From an uncultured Muribaculum sp. (lineage in GTDB: Bacteria; Bacteroidota; Bacteroidia; Bacteroidales; Muribaculaceae), in NCBI GenBank assembly GCA_910589555.1, contig CAJUTE010000041.1, positions 1 to 24,420 on the forward strand: a DNA stretch of 24,420 nucleotides, written 5' to 3'. Positions within the stretch are counted from its first letter, which is position 1. Each line of letters starts with the position of its first letter. This document shows, one piece after another, positions 7,003 through 14,147 of this stretch. The notes below the pieces were generated by a model. That model was not told the origin of the DNA, searched no databases, and was given only the letters and a program-made list of their open reading frames with translations. A program made the translations under genes and the position numbers.

Positions 7003-7445
7003 CAGTGACTGACGATGATATACGGTTTATGAAGCTTGCGCTCGAAGAAGCGCGGCAAGCTTACGCCGAAGACGAAATTCCCATCGGGGCGGTGATAACC
7101 TGCAAAGGGCAGATAGTGGCTCGTGCCCACAACCTGACCGAAACGCTCAACGATGTGACCGCACATGCCGAAATGCAGGCTATAACTGCGGCGGCTAATA
7201 CTCTCGGAGGGAAATATCTGCCGGAATGCACTCTGTATGTCACGGTAGAGCCTTGCATCATGTGTGCCGGAGCCATAGGCTGGAGCCAGATAAGACGCAT
7301 TGTGTTTGGCGCTCCCGATGAAAAACGCGGCTACCATACTTTCGCCGTCAAGCCGCCATTCCACCCCAAGGCGCAGATAGTGTCAGGGGTGCTCGCCGAC
7401 GAAGCCGCGGAGCTGATGCGGCAGTTCTTCAAAAACAAAAGATAA
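6999..7445 (+). CDS. tadA: tRNA adenosine(34) deaminase TadA
   Basis: A 148-residue cytidine-deaminase-fold enzyme that converts A34 to inosine in the anticodon of tRNA-Arg(ACG). The catalytic zinc site is complete: HAE at 56-58 (His56 ligand, Glu58 proton shuttle) and PCIMC at 85-89 (Cys86, Cys89). Asn45 in the ARAHN segment also fits TadA. GWSQIRRIVFGAPDEKRG follows, as in TadA proteins. It overlaps rnz by four bases. A guanine deaminase or other nucleoside deaminase is the alternative, but the tRNA-processing neighbour favours TadA. Confidence 0.9.
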   Translation: MTVTDDDIRFMKLALEEARQAYAEDEIPIGAVITCKGQIVARAHNLTETLNDVTAHAEMQAITAAANTLGGKYLPECTLYVTVEPCIMCAGAIGWSQIRRIVFGAPDEKRGYHTFAVKPPFHPKAQIVSGVLADEAAELMRQFFKNKR

Positions 7446-7468
7446 ACCAGGCTGTAGAGATAATAAAG

Positions 7469-7503
7469 AAAGAGACTCTTGCTATTGCAAAAGCCTCTTT
7501 TTT
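7469..7503. terminator. Bidirectional terminator between tadA and tRNA-fMet
   Basis: An imperfect hairpin, AAAGAGACTCTTGC, loop TATT, then GCAAAAGCCTCTTT, is followed by a T run at 7498-7503 on the plus strand. On the minus strand the run TTTCTTTATT follows it. It can end tadA transcripts and tRNA transcripts coming from the other side. Confidence 0.6.
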
Positions 7504-7505
7504 AG

Positions 7506-7577
<72 letters not shown>

Positions 7578-7591
7578 ATGTTTTACGTGTG

Positions 7592-7623
7592 CAAAGGTAC
7601 GGAGTTTCCTCCATTCCTCCAAA
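7592..7623 (-). promoter_or_regulatory. Consensus Bacteroidetes promoter for tRNA-fMet
   Basis: The minus strand shows TTTG at 7623-7620, a 20-base spacer, and TACCTTTG at 7599-7592. The start site would be near 7586, about nine bases before the mature tRNA. Confidence 0.7.
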
Positions 7624-7662
7624 TTATATCGAGGCTTATTGTGTTAAATAATGCAAAACAAG

Positions 7663-7695
7663 AAAATAGCAGGACTCTCAGAGCCCTGCTATTTT
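7663..7695 (-). terminator. Intrinsic terminator of serC-serA
   Basis: A perfect 11-base stem, AAAATAGCAGG pairing with CCTGCTATTTT, with a short inner CTC/GAG stem. On the minus strand it is followed by a T-rich stretch. It lies 19 bases after the serA stop. Confidence 0.85.
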
Positions 7696-7713
7696 ATGAA
7701 AATCGGTCGATAA

Positions 7714-8634
7714 TTATTTATTAACCTGATACTTATTAATTCCGTCGCGAAGATATGCCACAACTTGCTTTGCAGCGGCGATTCCGGCGTTGATATTAGC
7801 CTCGGCAGTCTGCGCGCCCATCTTCTTGGGAGTGAAGAACACTCTTCCGGGGAATTTTTCTTCAAGCACAGCGGCATTGTCGGGCTTGACATCGGCTACG
7901 TATTTCAAGTCGGCACGAGCCTCAAGTGCCTTTTCCAATCCCTCTTCATCTATCACTTCCTTGCGGGCTGTATTGACAAGCACTCCGCACTTAGGCATCT
8001 TGGTGATAAGATCAAAGCCTATGCTCTTTTTAGTCTCGGGAGTGGCAGGAATGTGAATTGACACGATGTCGTTATTAGCATAAAGCTCTTCAACGCTGCC
8101 TACAGGGATGATGCCCTCCTCCTTCATTACATCAACAGGGCAATAAGGGTCGAATGCGGAAATTTCCATGCCTACACCCTTTGCGATGCGAGCCACGTTG
8201 CGGCCCACCTGTCCGTATGCCTGAAGACCGAGACGTTTTCCCTTAAGCTCTGTTCCCGATGTACCGTTATACATATTGCGCACCGCCATGATGACCATGC
8301 CGAACACAAGCTCGGCGACAGCATTGGAATTCTGTCCGGGAGTGTTCTCTACGACAACTTTATGATCGGTAGCCGACTTCAAGTCGACGTTGTCATATCC
8401 GGCACCGGCGCGAACCACAATCTTAAGGTTTTTAGCCGCGTCCATTACTTCAGCGTCAATCACATCGCTTCGGATAATGATGGCGTCGGCATCAGCCGCA
8501 GCAGCGAGCAGGTCAGCTTTTGAAGCATATTTCTCAAGAAGCACAAGGTCATATCCGGCATTCTCGATCACCTCGCGTATGCCGTTCACCGCTATCGCAG
8601 CAAACGGTTTTTCGGTAGCTACAAGAACTTTCAT
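7714..8634 (-). CDS. serA: D-3-phosphoglycerate dehydrogenase (Lys-type)
   Basis: A 306-residue NAD-dependent enzyme that oxidises 3-phosphoglycerate to 3-phosphohydroxypyruvate, the first step of serine synthesis. The substrate-domain motif VRAGAGYDNVD lies at 74-84. The nucleotide fold has AYGQVG at 139-144, where Ala replaces the first Gly of GxGxxG. The active Arg is in NTAR (Arg224). The usual catalytic His of TPHIGA is replaced by Lys (TPKKMGA, Lys270/271), as in the short type IIIK enzymes known from Entamoeba and Bacteroidetes. There is no C-terminal ACT domain, so serine feedback of the E. coli kind is not expected. It starts three bases after serC. Confidence 0.93.
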   Translation of the reverse strand: MKVLVATEKPFAAIAVNGIREVIENAGYDLVLLEKYASKADLLAAAADADAIIIRSDVIDAEVMDAAKNLKIVVRAGAGYDNVDLKSATDHKVVVENTPGQNSNAVAELVFGMVIMAVRNMYNGTSGTELKGKRLGLQAYGQVGRNVARIAKGVGMEISAFDPYCPVDVMKEEGIIPVGSVEELYANNDIVSIHIPATPETKKSIGFDLITKMPKCGVLVNTARKEVIDEEGLEKALEARADLKYVADVKPDNAAVLEEKFPGRVFFTPKKMGAQTAEANINAGIAAAKQVVAYLRDGINKYQVNK

Positions 8635-8637
8635 CGA

Positions 8638-9705
8638 TTAGTGCTTCTTTTCAAATTCATTCATAGTCTCAACCAACGCTTTCACGCTGTCCATGGGAAG
8701 AGCATTGTAAAGCGAAGCACGGAAACCGCCAACTGAACGATGACCCTTAATACCGATCATGCCCTTGCTTGCCGCGAAATCAGCGAATTCCTTTTCAAGT
8801 TCAGCATACTCAGGTTTCATCACGAAGCATACGTTCATGATCGAACGATCCTCCGGAACTACTGTGCCAACAAACATACGGCTTGAGTCGATAGCGCTGT
8901 AAAGCAATTCAGCCTTAGCAAGATCACGACGCTCCATCTCTTTCACACCACCGATCTCCTTGTAATATTTCAAAGTCTGGAGGGCAGAGTAGATAGGCAA
9001 TACAGGAGGTGTATTGAACATTGAACCCTTTTTAATGTGGGTGCGATAGTCAAGCATGGTAGGAATTGCACGATCCACATTGCCAAGAGCGCTGTCTTTA
9101 ACAATCACGATTGTCACACCTGCAGGAGCAAGGTTTTTCTGCGCGCCGGCATAAATCACGTCATATTTCGACACGTCAACAGGACGAGAGAAAATATCGC
9201 TCGACATATCAGCTACCAAAGGCACCTTTACATCCGGATCAAAACGGGTTTCAGTACCATAGATGGTATTATTGGTTGTAAAGTGGAAATAATCGGCATC
9301 TTCAGGCACCACATATCCCTTCGGAACATAAGTGTAGTTTTTATCCTTGCTTGAAGCCACGACATCCACTTCGCCGAAAAGCTTCGCTTCTTTTATAGCG
9401 TTAGAAGCCCATGTGCCGGTATCAATATAGGCAGCTTTCTTCTTCAACAAGTTATATGGAACCATGCAGAATTGCATAGAGGCACCCCCACCGAGAAACA
9501 AAACTGAATAACCTTCAGGCACGTCAAGCAGTTCTTTAACCAATGCCTGAGCTTCGTCCATTACAGCAACAAATTCCTTACTGCGGTGAGAGACTTCGAG
9601 AATCGAAAGACCAGTTCCGGCGAAATCCTTGATAGCATCTGCCGTATTGTTAATAGTGTACTCACTCAAGATTGAGGGTCCGGCATAAAAATTATGCTTC
9701 TTCAT
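8638..9705 (-). CDS. serC: Phosphoserine aminotransferase
   Basis: A 355-residue PLP enzyme (class V fold) that moves an amino group from glutamate to 3-phosphohydroxypyruvate, giving phosphoserine; family members can also act in pyridoxine synthesis. The N terminus NFYAGPS (5-11), the phosphate-binding GGGASMQF (72-79) and the PLP lysine in YAGAQKNLAPAG (Lys190) are all present. The length is standard. It is the first gene of the serC-serA operon, with a -7 box 29 bases upstream. Phosphoserine phosphatase, the last enzyme of the path, is not in the window. Confidence 0.96.
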   Translation of the reverse strand: MKKHNFYAGPSILSEYTINNTADAIKDFAGTGLSILEVSHRSKEFVAVMDEAQALVKELLDVPEGYSVLFLGGGASMQFCMVPYNLLKKKAAYIDTGTWASNAIKEAKLFGEVDVVASSKDKNYTYVPKGYVVPEDADYFHFTTNNTIYGTETRFDPDVKVPLVADMSSDIFSRPVDVSKYDVIYAGAQKNLAPAGVTIVIVKDSALGNVDRAIPTMLDYRTHIKKGSMFNTPPVLPIYSALQTLKYYKEIGGVKEMERRDLAKAELLYSAIDSSRMFVGTVVPEDRSIMNVCFVMKPEYAELEKEFADFAASKGMIGIKGHRSVGGFRASLYNALPMDSVKALVETMNEFEKKH

Positions 9706-9733
9706 TTTGGTTTAATTATTAAGAGTTAGGCTG

Positions 9734-9741
9734 CAAATATA
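9734..9741 (-). promoter_or_regulatory. -7 box for serC-serA
   Basis: The minus strand reads TATATTTG, 28 bases before the serC ATG. No TTTG is seen at the expected -33 position, so this is a partial match. Confidence 0.55.
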
Positions 9742-9849
9742 CACAATTAATTAAATATCGTAAAATAAAAGTGGCACAATAATGACATTACTAAGCATAA
9801 AGTCACAAATCAACCAATTTTCTTCCACATTTTACCACTTATTCTCAAA

Positions 9850-9911
9850 GTCCTTAAAGACTTTAACGACCCTAAGGACTTTAACGACTTTAACGCCCCT
9901 AAAGCCCTTAA
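9850..9911. repeat. Nine-base tandem array, left part
   Basis: Seven units in strict 9-base register start at 9850, 9859, 9868, 9877, 9886, 9895 and 9904. They read GTCCTTAAA, GACTTTAAC, GACCCTAAG, GACTTTAAC, GACTTTAAC, GCCCCTAAA and GCCCTTAA(A). The last unit is cut by the insertion sequence; its continuation is at 11227-11239. Confidence 0.8.
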
Positions 9912-9940
9912 ACAATGGTTCGGTAAGAAATTGCACAAAA

Positions 9941-9993
9941 TAAGGATGGATGATGTTATTAAGGTATGAAAACAACAGCATCATCCATCCTTA
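9941..9993 (+). promoter_or_regulatory. Hairpin enclosing the transposase start codon
   Basis: TAAGGATGGATGATG (9941-9955) is perfectly complementary to 9979-9993. The 23-base loop holds the transposase ATG at 9966-9968. In a transcript entering from outside, this would hide the start codon. In IS10 and IS50, also IS4-related elements, such structures block translation of read-through RNA. Confidence 0.65.
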
Positions 9994-11204
9994 GTGGATT
10001 TAAATCCATATTGGGCGAGTGGCTTGCACTCGCAGTTAAAACGCTTAATTTGGGAAAAGTGTTGAGCCGTTTCCTCGACAAATGTGTAATCTCGATTGTA
10101 TCTCTTCGCGGCAAAGTGAATTTCCTTCAGCTCGGTCGATACTCTGACCTTAATGAAAAGACTTTCCGCAATAACTTTTCCAAGCGCAATCTAAACTGGG
10201 TCGAACTGAATGCGGTGATGATTGACAAGGTGCTGCCGCATCCTTCAGACCGCGTCATAGCCCTTGATCCAGCCCATATCTCCAAAAGCGGCAGGTGCAC
10301 GCCGGGCATCGGCATGTACTGGTCCGGCGCATCAGGGAAAAGCGTATATGGACTGGAACTGACAGCTTTTGCTGCCATAGACTACAAGACAGGGGATTGC
10401 CTGATGCTTGGAGCGGAGCAGTCCTTGCCTGAGCAATCAGATGGCTCTGTGCTCACAATGACCGAATGCTATCTGAAAGCATTGAAAGACAGGAGTGACA
10501 ATCTGCTGAAAATAAGCAATATTATAGTAGCGGACTCTTTCTTTGCAAGAAAGACATTCGTTTTGCCTGCCTTGGATCTCGGGTTCACCATGGTTTCAAA
10601 ACTCCCGATAAATGCGTCCCTGCGTTATATCGCAAATGACGAATATATCCGGCTGCGAGGCGTAAGGCGAGGCTACCAGCCAATCTATGCAGGAAAGGTC
10701 GAAGTCAGCAATATGGATGCCATGTTCACCGAAAGTCTATACATTGAAGGGATAGGAAAATTCCATACGGCTGTCGTATACTCGGTTTCCCTAAAAAGGA
10801 ACATACGCATTGTTGTAGGGCGAATCGGCGACCGTGACAACGTCATCCTTTTCACTACCGATGTCGATATGGAAGCATCGCGTGTGGTGGCTATCTACCG
10901 CAAGAGGTTCAGAATAGAATTTGGCATACGCGATGCCAAACAGTTCACAGGGCTAAACCATAACCAGGCGCGCAATACAGACAGGATAGACTTCGCCTAC
11001 AACGTATCCTTTTTTACGCGCAACGTGCTTCAAACCGAAGTTAAGCTTCTTTTCCCGAATTTAAGCGTTGGACAGCTCAAAAAAGTCATATCCGACACGG
11101 TATTTGCCTTAAAAATTCTTGAGATTGGCGCCAAAGGTGAAAATCCAATGACACAATCTGCGATACATAGGCTCATCGCAACCTATGCAGGTGTCGCTGC
11201 CTGA
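9966..11204 (+). CDS. IS4-family DDE transposase
   Basis: A 412-residue transposase with an RNase H-like DDE core. The first Asp is in ALDPAH (Asp101), the second in VADSFF (Asp190). Glu318 lies in the IS4 signature Y-2-R-3-E-6-K (Tyr311, Arg314, Glu318, Lys325), and the stretch between Asp190 and Glu318 is mostly beta, as usual for IS4 proteins. The N-terminal 80 residues are basic and helical, fitting DNA binding. It cuts and joins the IS ends. The reading frame is intact and ends 22 bases before the right end. The start at 9966 is in the loop of a hairpin. Confidence 0.92.
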   Translation: MKTTASSILSGFKSILGEWLALAVKTLNLGKVLSRFLDKCVISIVSLRGKVNFLQLGRYSDLNEKTFRNNFSKRNLNWVELNAVMIDKVLPHPSDRVIALDPAHISKSGRCTPGIGMYWSGASGKSVYGLELTAFAAIDYKTGDCLMLGAEQSLPEQSDGSVLTMTECYLKALKDRSDNLLKISNIIVADSFFARKTFVLPALDLGFTMVSKLPINASLRYIANDEYIRLRGVRRGYQPIYAGKVEVSNMDAMFTESLYIEGIGKFHTAVVYSVSLKRNIRIVVGRIGDRDNVILFTTDVDMEASRVVAIYRKRFRIEFGIRDAKQFTGLNHNQARNTDRIDFAYNVSFFTRNVLQTEVKLLFPNLSVGQLKKVISDTVFALKILEIGAKGENPMTQSAIHRLIATYAGVAA

Positions 11205-11226
11205 GATTTTCTTACCGAACCATTGT

Positions 11227-11263
11227 TAATGACCTTAAAGCCCCCACCCTAAAGCCCTCCCTT
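11227..11263. repeat. Nine-base array, right remnant
   Basis: This is the continuation of the array interrupted by the IS. After the TAA duplication it reads TGACCTTAAAG, then less regular CCCTAAAGCCCTCCCTTAA units, before running into the gdhA terminator. Confidence 0.6.
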
Positions 11264-11304
11264 AAAAAAAAATAGAAGCAGCCTGACTGCAATAGTTAGG
11301 CTGC
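11264..11304 (-). terminator. Intrinsic terminator of gdhA
   Basis: On the minus strand, GCAGCCTAAC pairs with GTCAGGCTGC (one mismatch, loop of seven), followed by TTCTATTTTTTTTT. It lies 37 bases after the gdhA stop. Confidence 0.85.
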
Positions 11305-11340
11305 CCCGATATAAAATGGACACTGTGAATAATCACTGAA

Positions 11341-12678
11341 TTACATGATGCCCTGCTCCATCATAGCGTTAGCCACCTTCATGAAGCCGGCAATATTTGC
11401 GCCCTTCATGTAGTTGATGTAGCCGTCGGGCTCTGTGCCATACTTCACACACTGAGTGTGGATGTCATCCATGATAGTGTGGAGCTTCTGATCCACCTCT
11501 TCCGCGCTCCACTGCAAGTGCATTGCATTCTGGCTCATTTCAAGACCTGATGTGGCAACACCACCGGCATTCACAGCCTTTCCGGGCGCATAGATAGTGC
11601 GGGTTTCAATGAAATGATCGATTGCTTCCGGAGTACAACCCATATTCGACACTTCGGCTACAAGCTCCACCTTATTATCAACAAGCTTCTTGGCATCATC
11701 GCCGTCAAGCTCATTCTGTGTGGCGCACGGAAGCGCGATGTCAACCTTCTGCTCCCATGGCTTACGTCCCGGGAAGAAAGTGGCGTTGGGATACTTTTCT
11801 GCGTAGGGTTCAACGATATCGTTGCCCGATGCTCTCAGCTCAAGCATATAGTCAATCTTGTCGCCCGATATGCCGTCGGGGTCATATATATATCCGTCAG
11901 GACCGGAGATTGTCACCACCTTAGCGCCAAGCTCAGTCGCTTTCAGGGTTGCGCCCCATGCAACATTGCCGAATCCCGACACGGCAACAGTCTTGCCCTT
12001 GATCGACTCTCCCTTGCGGGCAAGCATATCATTGACAAAATAGATGGCGCCGAAACCGGTAGCTTCAGGACGTATGCGTGAACCGCCGAAATCAAGACCC
12101 TTTCCGGTAAAGGTGCCGGTACATTCATTGACGAGCTTCTTGTACATTCCGTACATATAGCCCACTTCACGGCCACCAACGCCTATATCGCCGGCGGGCA
12201 CATCGCGGTCAGGACCGAGGTTCTTCCACAATCCGAGGATGAAAGCCTGGCAGAAACGCATGATTTCGCGATCGCTCTTTCCACGGGGTGAGAAATCCGA
12301 TCCTCCCTTGGCGCCTCCCATCGGAAGAGTGGTAAGAGCATTCTTGAAGGTCTGCTCAAAGCCGAGGAACTTGAGGATTGAAAGGTTAACCGACGCATGG
12401 AAGCGGATACCTCCCTTGTACGGACCAATGGCATTATTGAATTGAACGCGATAGCCGATATTGGTCTGGACATCCCCCTTGTCATCAATCCAGGTGACGC
12501 GGAATGTCACGATACGATCAGGCTCGACCATTCGCTCGATTATACGGGCTTTCTCAAATTCCGGATGCTTGTTATAAACATCTCCTACGGAAAGTAACAC
12601 TTCTCTTACTGCCTGAAGATACTCTTTTTCTCCAGGGTGCTTTGCCTCAAGGGCATTCATGATATTATTGATATCCAT
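11341..12678 (-). CDS. gdhA: NADP-type glutamate dehydrogenase
   Basis: A 445-residue hexameric-type enzyme that interconverts 2-oxoglutarate plus ammonia and glutamate, a main route of ammonia assimilation. Substrate and catalytic motifs are intact: GPYKGGIRFH (Lys88), LPMGGAKGGSDF (Lys124) and PAGDIGVGGRE (Asp164). The nucleotide fold starts with SGFGNVAWG (234-242). The length is that of the small-subunit bacterial enzymes; the cofactor is inferred from subfamily resemblance. It is a single gene with its own -7 box and terminator. It supplies glutamate, the amino donor for serC. Confidence 0.95.
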   Translation of the reverse strand: MDINNIMNALEAKHPGEKEYLQAVREVLLSVGDVYNKHPEFEKARIIERMVEPDRIVTFRVTWIDDKGDVQTNIGYRVQFNNAIGPYKGGIRFHASVNLSILKFLGFEQTFKNALTTLPMGGAKGGSDFSPRGKSDREIMRFCQAFILGLWKNLGPDRDVPAGDIGVGGREVGYMYGMYKKLVNECTGTFTGKGLDFGGSRIRPEATGFGAIYFVNDMLARKGESIKGKTVAVSGFGNVAWGATLKATELGAKVVTISGPDGYIYDPDGISGDKIDYMLELRASGNDIVEPYAEKYPNATFFPGRKPWEQKVDIALPCATQNELDGDDAKKLVDNKVELVAEVSNMGCTPEAIDHFIETRTIYAPGKAVNAGGVATSGLEMSQNAMHLQWSAEEVDQKLHTIMDDIHTQCVKYGTEPDGYINYMKGANIAGFMKVANAMMEQGIM

Positions 12679-12707
12679 ATCTTGTATAGATTTATGAATG
12701 AGATATG

Positions 12708-12715
12708 CAAAAATA
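12708..12715 (-). promoter_or_regulatory. -7 box for gdhA
   Basis: The minus strand reads TATTTTTG, 29 bases before the gdhA ATG. The surroundings are very AT-rich, and no -33 TTTG was found, so the match is weak. Confidence 0.4.
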
Positions 12716-12817
12716 AAAATATAATTTTAAATAAGGAACATTAATCGCACTTTTTTTCATCATTTCACGTAAAATTTTTTCATCCCCATTTTAGCAATAT
12801 GCCACCACTACACACAT

Positions 12818-12857
12818 AAAAAGGGCGAAAACAGATGATTCACACCCATTTTCGCCC
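12818..12857 (-). terminator. Intrinsic terminator of the Spy/CpxP-like gene
   Basis: A perfect nine-base stem, GGGCGAAAA with TTTTCGCCC, followed on the minus strand by TTTTT. It lies 19 bases after the stop of the gene at 12877-13419. Confidence 0.85.
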
Positions 12858-12876
12858 ATATTTAGAATGAAACAGA

Positions 12877-13419
12877 TTACTTCTTGTCAGAACCGCCATT
12901 AGTACGGCGAGGAGCGTCGCCCTTCATGCCGCCGTGATGTCTTGAACGGTCGCCCTTGGTTATTTTTGACTTATCGTGGCAAGCGGCAGGAGCCATTCCC
13001 TTGCCCTGTGGCTGAGCAACCGCGATATTCTCAAGGAAGATCACATACTGGTCAGGACCGATGATATCACGCACCTGATGCAGATATTCGATTTTATCAG
13101 CTCTGCGCGCCGAATCACATGCCTGACGCGATGCCTGGCACTGATTTTTCGCAGCCGCCCTCTTTTCGGCACGTTGCTTGTTAAGCTGCTCTATCTTTGC
13201 CTGCTGTTCAGGAGTTATAGTGGTGCCGATAAACGGATGGAAATTCGGCAACACTCCTCCGGGAGGAACAACGCTCTTTCCGTCAGCCTTGCCCGAAGGA
13301 CAAACAGAGGTTTCCGGACATTTGGCGCATGAATTGCCGTTCTGTGGAGTCTGTGCCGATGCACTGAACGCGAGCATCGACGCTCCTAAAAATATTGCTG
13401 TAAAAATGTTCTTTTTCAT
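12877..13419 (-). CDS. Exported protein, Spy/CpxP-like (tentative)
   Basis: A 180-residue protein with a clear signal peptide (1-22, cleavage near SASA/Q). A CAKC motif and a third Cys follow (about 31-40). Then ITPEQQAKIEQLNKQRAEKR (68-87) and a helix ending in IGPDQYVIFLENI give two LTxxQ-like elements joined by a charged helix, as in periplasmic Spy/CpxP proteins that act as chaperones or metal sensors. The C-terminal 35 residues are rich in Lys, Arg, His and Gly, and may bind metal or nucleic acid or be disordered. It is a lone gene. The family call rests on motif resemblance only. Confidence 0.6.
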   Translation of the reverse strand: MKKNIFTAIFLGASMLAFSASAQTPQNGNSCAKCPETSVCPSGKADGKSVVPPGGVLPNFHPFIGTTITPEQQAKIEQLNKQRAEKRAAAKNQCQASRQACDSARRADKIEYLHQVRDIIGPDQYVIFLENIAVAQPQGKGMAPAACHDKSKITKGDRSRHHGGMKGDAPRRTNGGSDKK

Positions 13420-13578
13420 ACTGTAAAATAATTTTTAATTATGTCTTCTAATCACATTTATCTGACTTGAATAACAACCTAAAGTTTAAAAGCGGCTCTG
13501 AACTTAACTTATTTTTCAATTTTTACATTTTGATTAAATAACGCCAAAACACTCCGGCTGCGGAGCATACAAAACAAA

Positions 13579-13600
13579 AAAAGCCGCAATAGCGGCTTTT
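13579..13600 (-). terminator. Intrinsic terminator of the DUF4293 gene
   Basis: A perfect nine-base stem, AAAAGCCGC with GCGGCTTTT and loop AATA; on the minus strand a T-rich run follows. It sits 22 bases after the stop at 13623. Confidence 0.85.
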
Positions 13601-13622
13601 CGACAAATCTCATGAACGATTG

Positions 13623-14039
13623 TCAACGTATGCGGTCGTAGCTTCTGAGGGTATTCTCGTCAGCCTTGATGCGGCGATAGCCCCACACACTCAATATCAA
13701 TGCCAGAACCGGTAGTGCCACGCTCCAGTTCCACACGGTGCCCACCGCATTTTCCACATTAATATAATATAGAGCACATCCGGCTATCAGCACAACCAAT
13801 AAAAGATCGGCTATCAGCACCACCTTTTTCTGCAATTTCAAATCGCCGTACAAAAAGATCGCGATAAACATGAGAAGCCCCACAAGAAGGTCAAGAATAA
13901 ACAGAGGAAGAGCATTTTTAAGCGTCCCTGACACTACTTCATCGGGAAAAACAATGTCACACACGGGAATAAATGCAAACAGGCACATTGCAAGCCCCGC
14001 AAAAAACAGCAGCACCGACTGCCAGCGTTGTATTACCAT
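13623..14039 (-). CDS. DUF4293 membrane protein
   Basis: A 138-residue integral membrane protein with four hydrophobic segments (about 8-27, 42-64, 72-93, 102-120). It starts with MVIQRWQSVLLF and ends with YRRIKADENTLRSYDRIR, both typical of the Bacteroidetes-specific DUF4293 family. The function is unknown; no charged or catalytic residues are seen inside the membrane spans. It is divergent from the ABC-F gene, and their -7 boxes lie 22 bases apart. Confidence 0.88.
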   Translation of the reverse strand: MVIQRWQSVLLFFAGLAMCLFAFIPVCDIVFPDEVVSGTLKNALPLFILDLLVGLLMFIAIFLYGDLKLQKKVVLIADLLLVVLIAGCALYYINVENAVGTVWNWSVALPVLALILSVWGYRRIKADENTLRSYDRIR

Positions 14040-14068
14040 AATCTATTAAATATTAATTATAAGAACTG

Positions 14069-14076
14069 CAAAATTA
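14069..14076 (-). promoter_or_regulatory. -7 box for the DUF4293 gene
   Basis: The minus strand reads TAATTTTG, 29 bases before the ATG at 14039. It faces away from the box at 14099-14106. Confidence 0.5.
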
Positions 14077-14098
14077 CAACACTTCGACAAATAATTCG

Positions 14099-14106
14099 TA
14101 ACTTTG
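14099..14106 (+). promoter_or_regulatory. -7 box for the ABC-F gene
   Basis: TAACTTTG followed by CAGTC, 41 bases before the ATG at 14148. No -33 TTTG is visible. Confidence 0.55.
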
Positions 14107-14147
14107 CAGTCACATTTTGCGAAACAATATATTTCAACAACTATAAT

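Larger units (their letters stand above)
9912..11226 (+). mobile_element. IS4-family insertion sequence, apparently intact
   Basis: The ends carry a perfect 19-base inverted repeat, starting ACAATGGTTCGG at 9912 and mirrored up to 11226. One transposase gene fills the element. A 3-base duplication TAA flanks these ends (9909-9911 and 11227-11229); reading the ends one base differently gives TTAA. Removing the element and one copy of the duplication restores the 9-base register of the surrounding array (GCCCTTAAT, GACCTTAAA), which supports the placement. All catalytic residues of the transposase are present, so the element may be active. Confidence 0.85.

Noticed and set aside
7714..8634. serA as a damaged gene because the catalytic His is missing
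   Set aside because: Lys at this site is a known natural subtype (IIIK) and the rest of the protein is intact and in operon with serC.
14028..14147. Forty-codon N-terminal extension of the ABC-F protein
   Set aside because: It spans the divergent promoter boxes and precedes the conserved first strand of the ABC domain.
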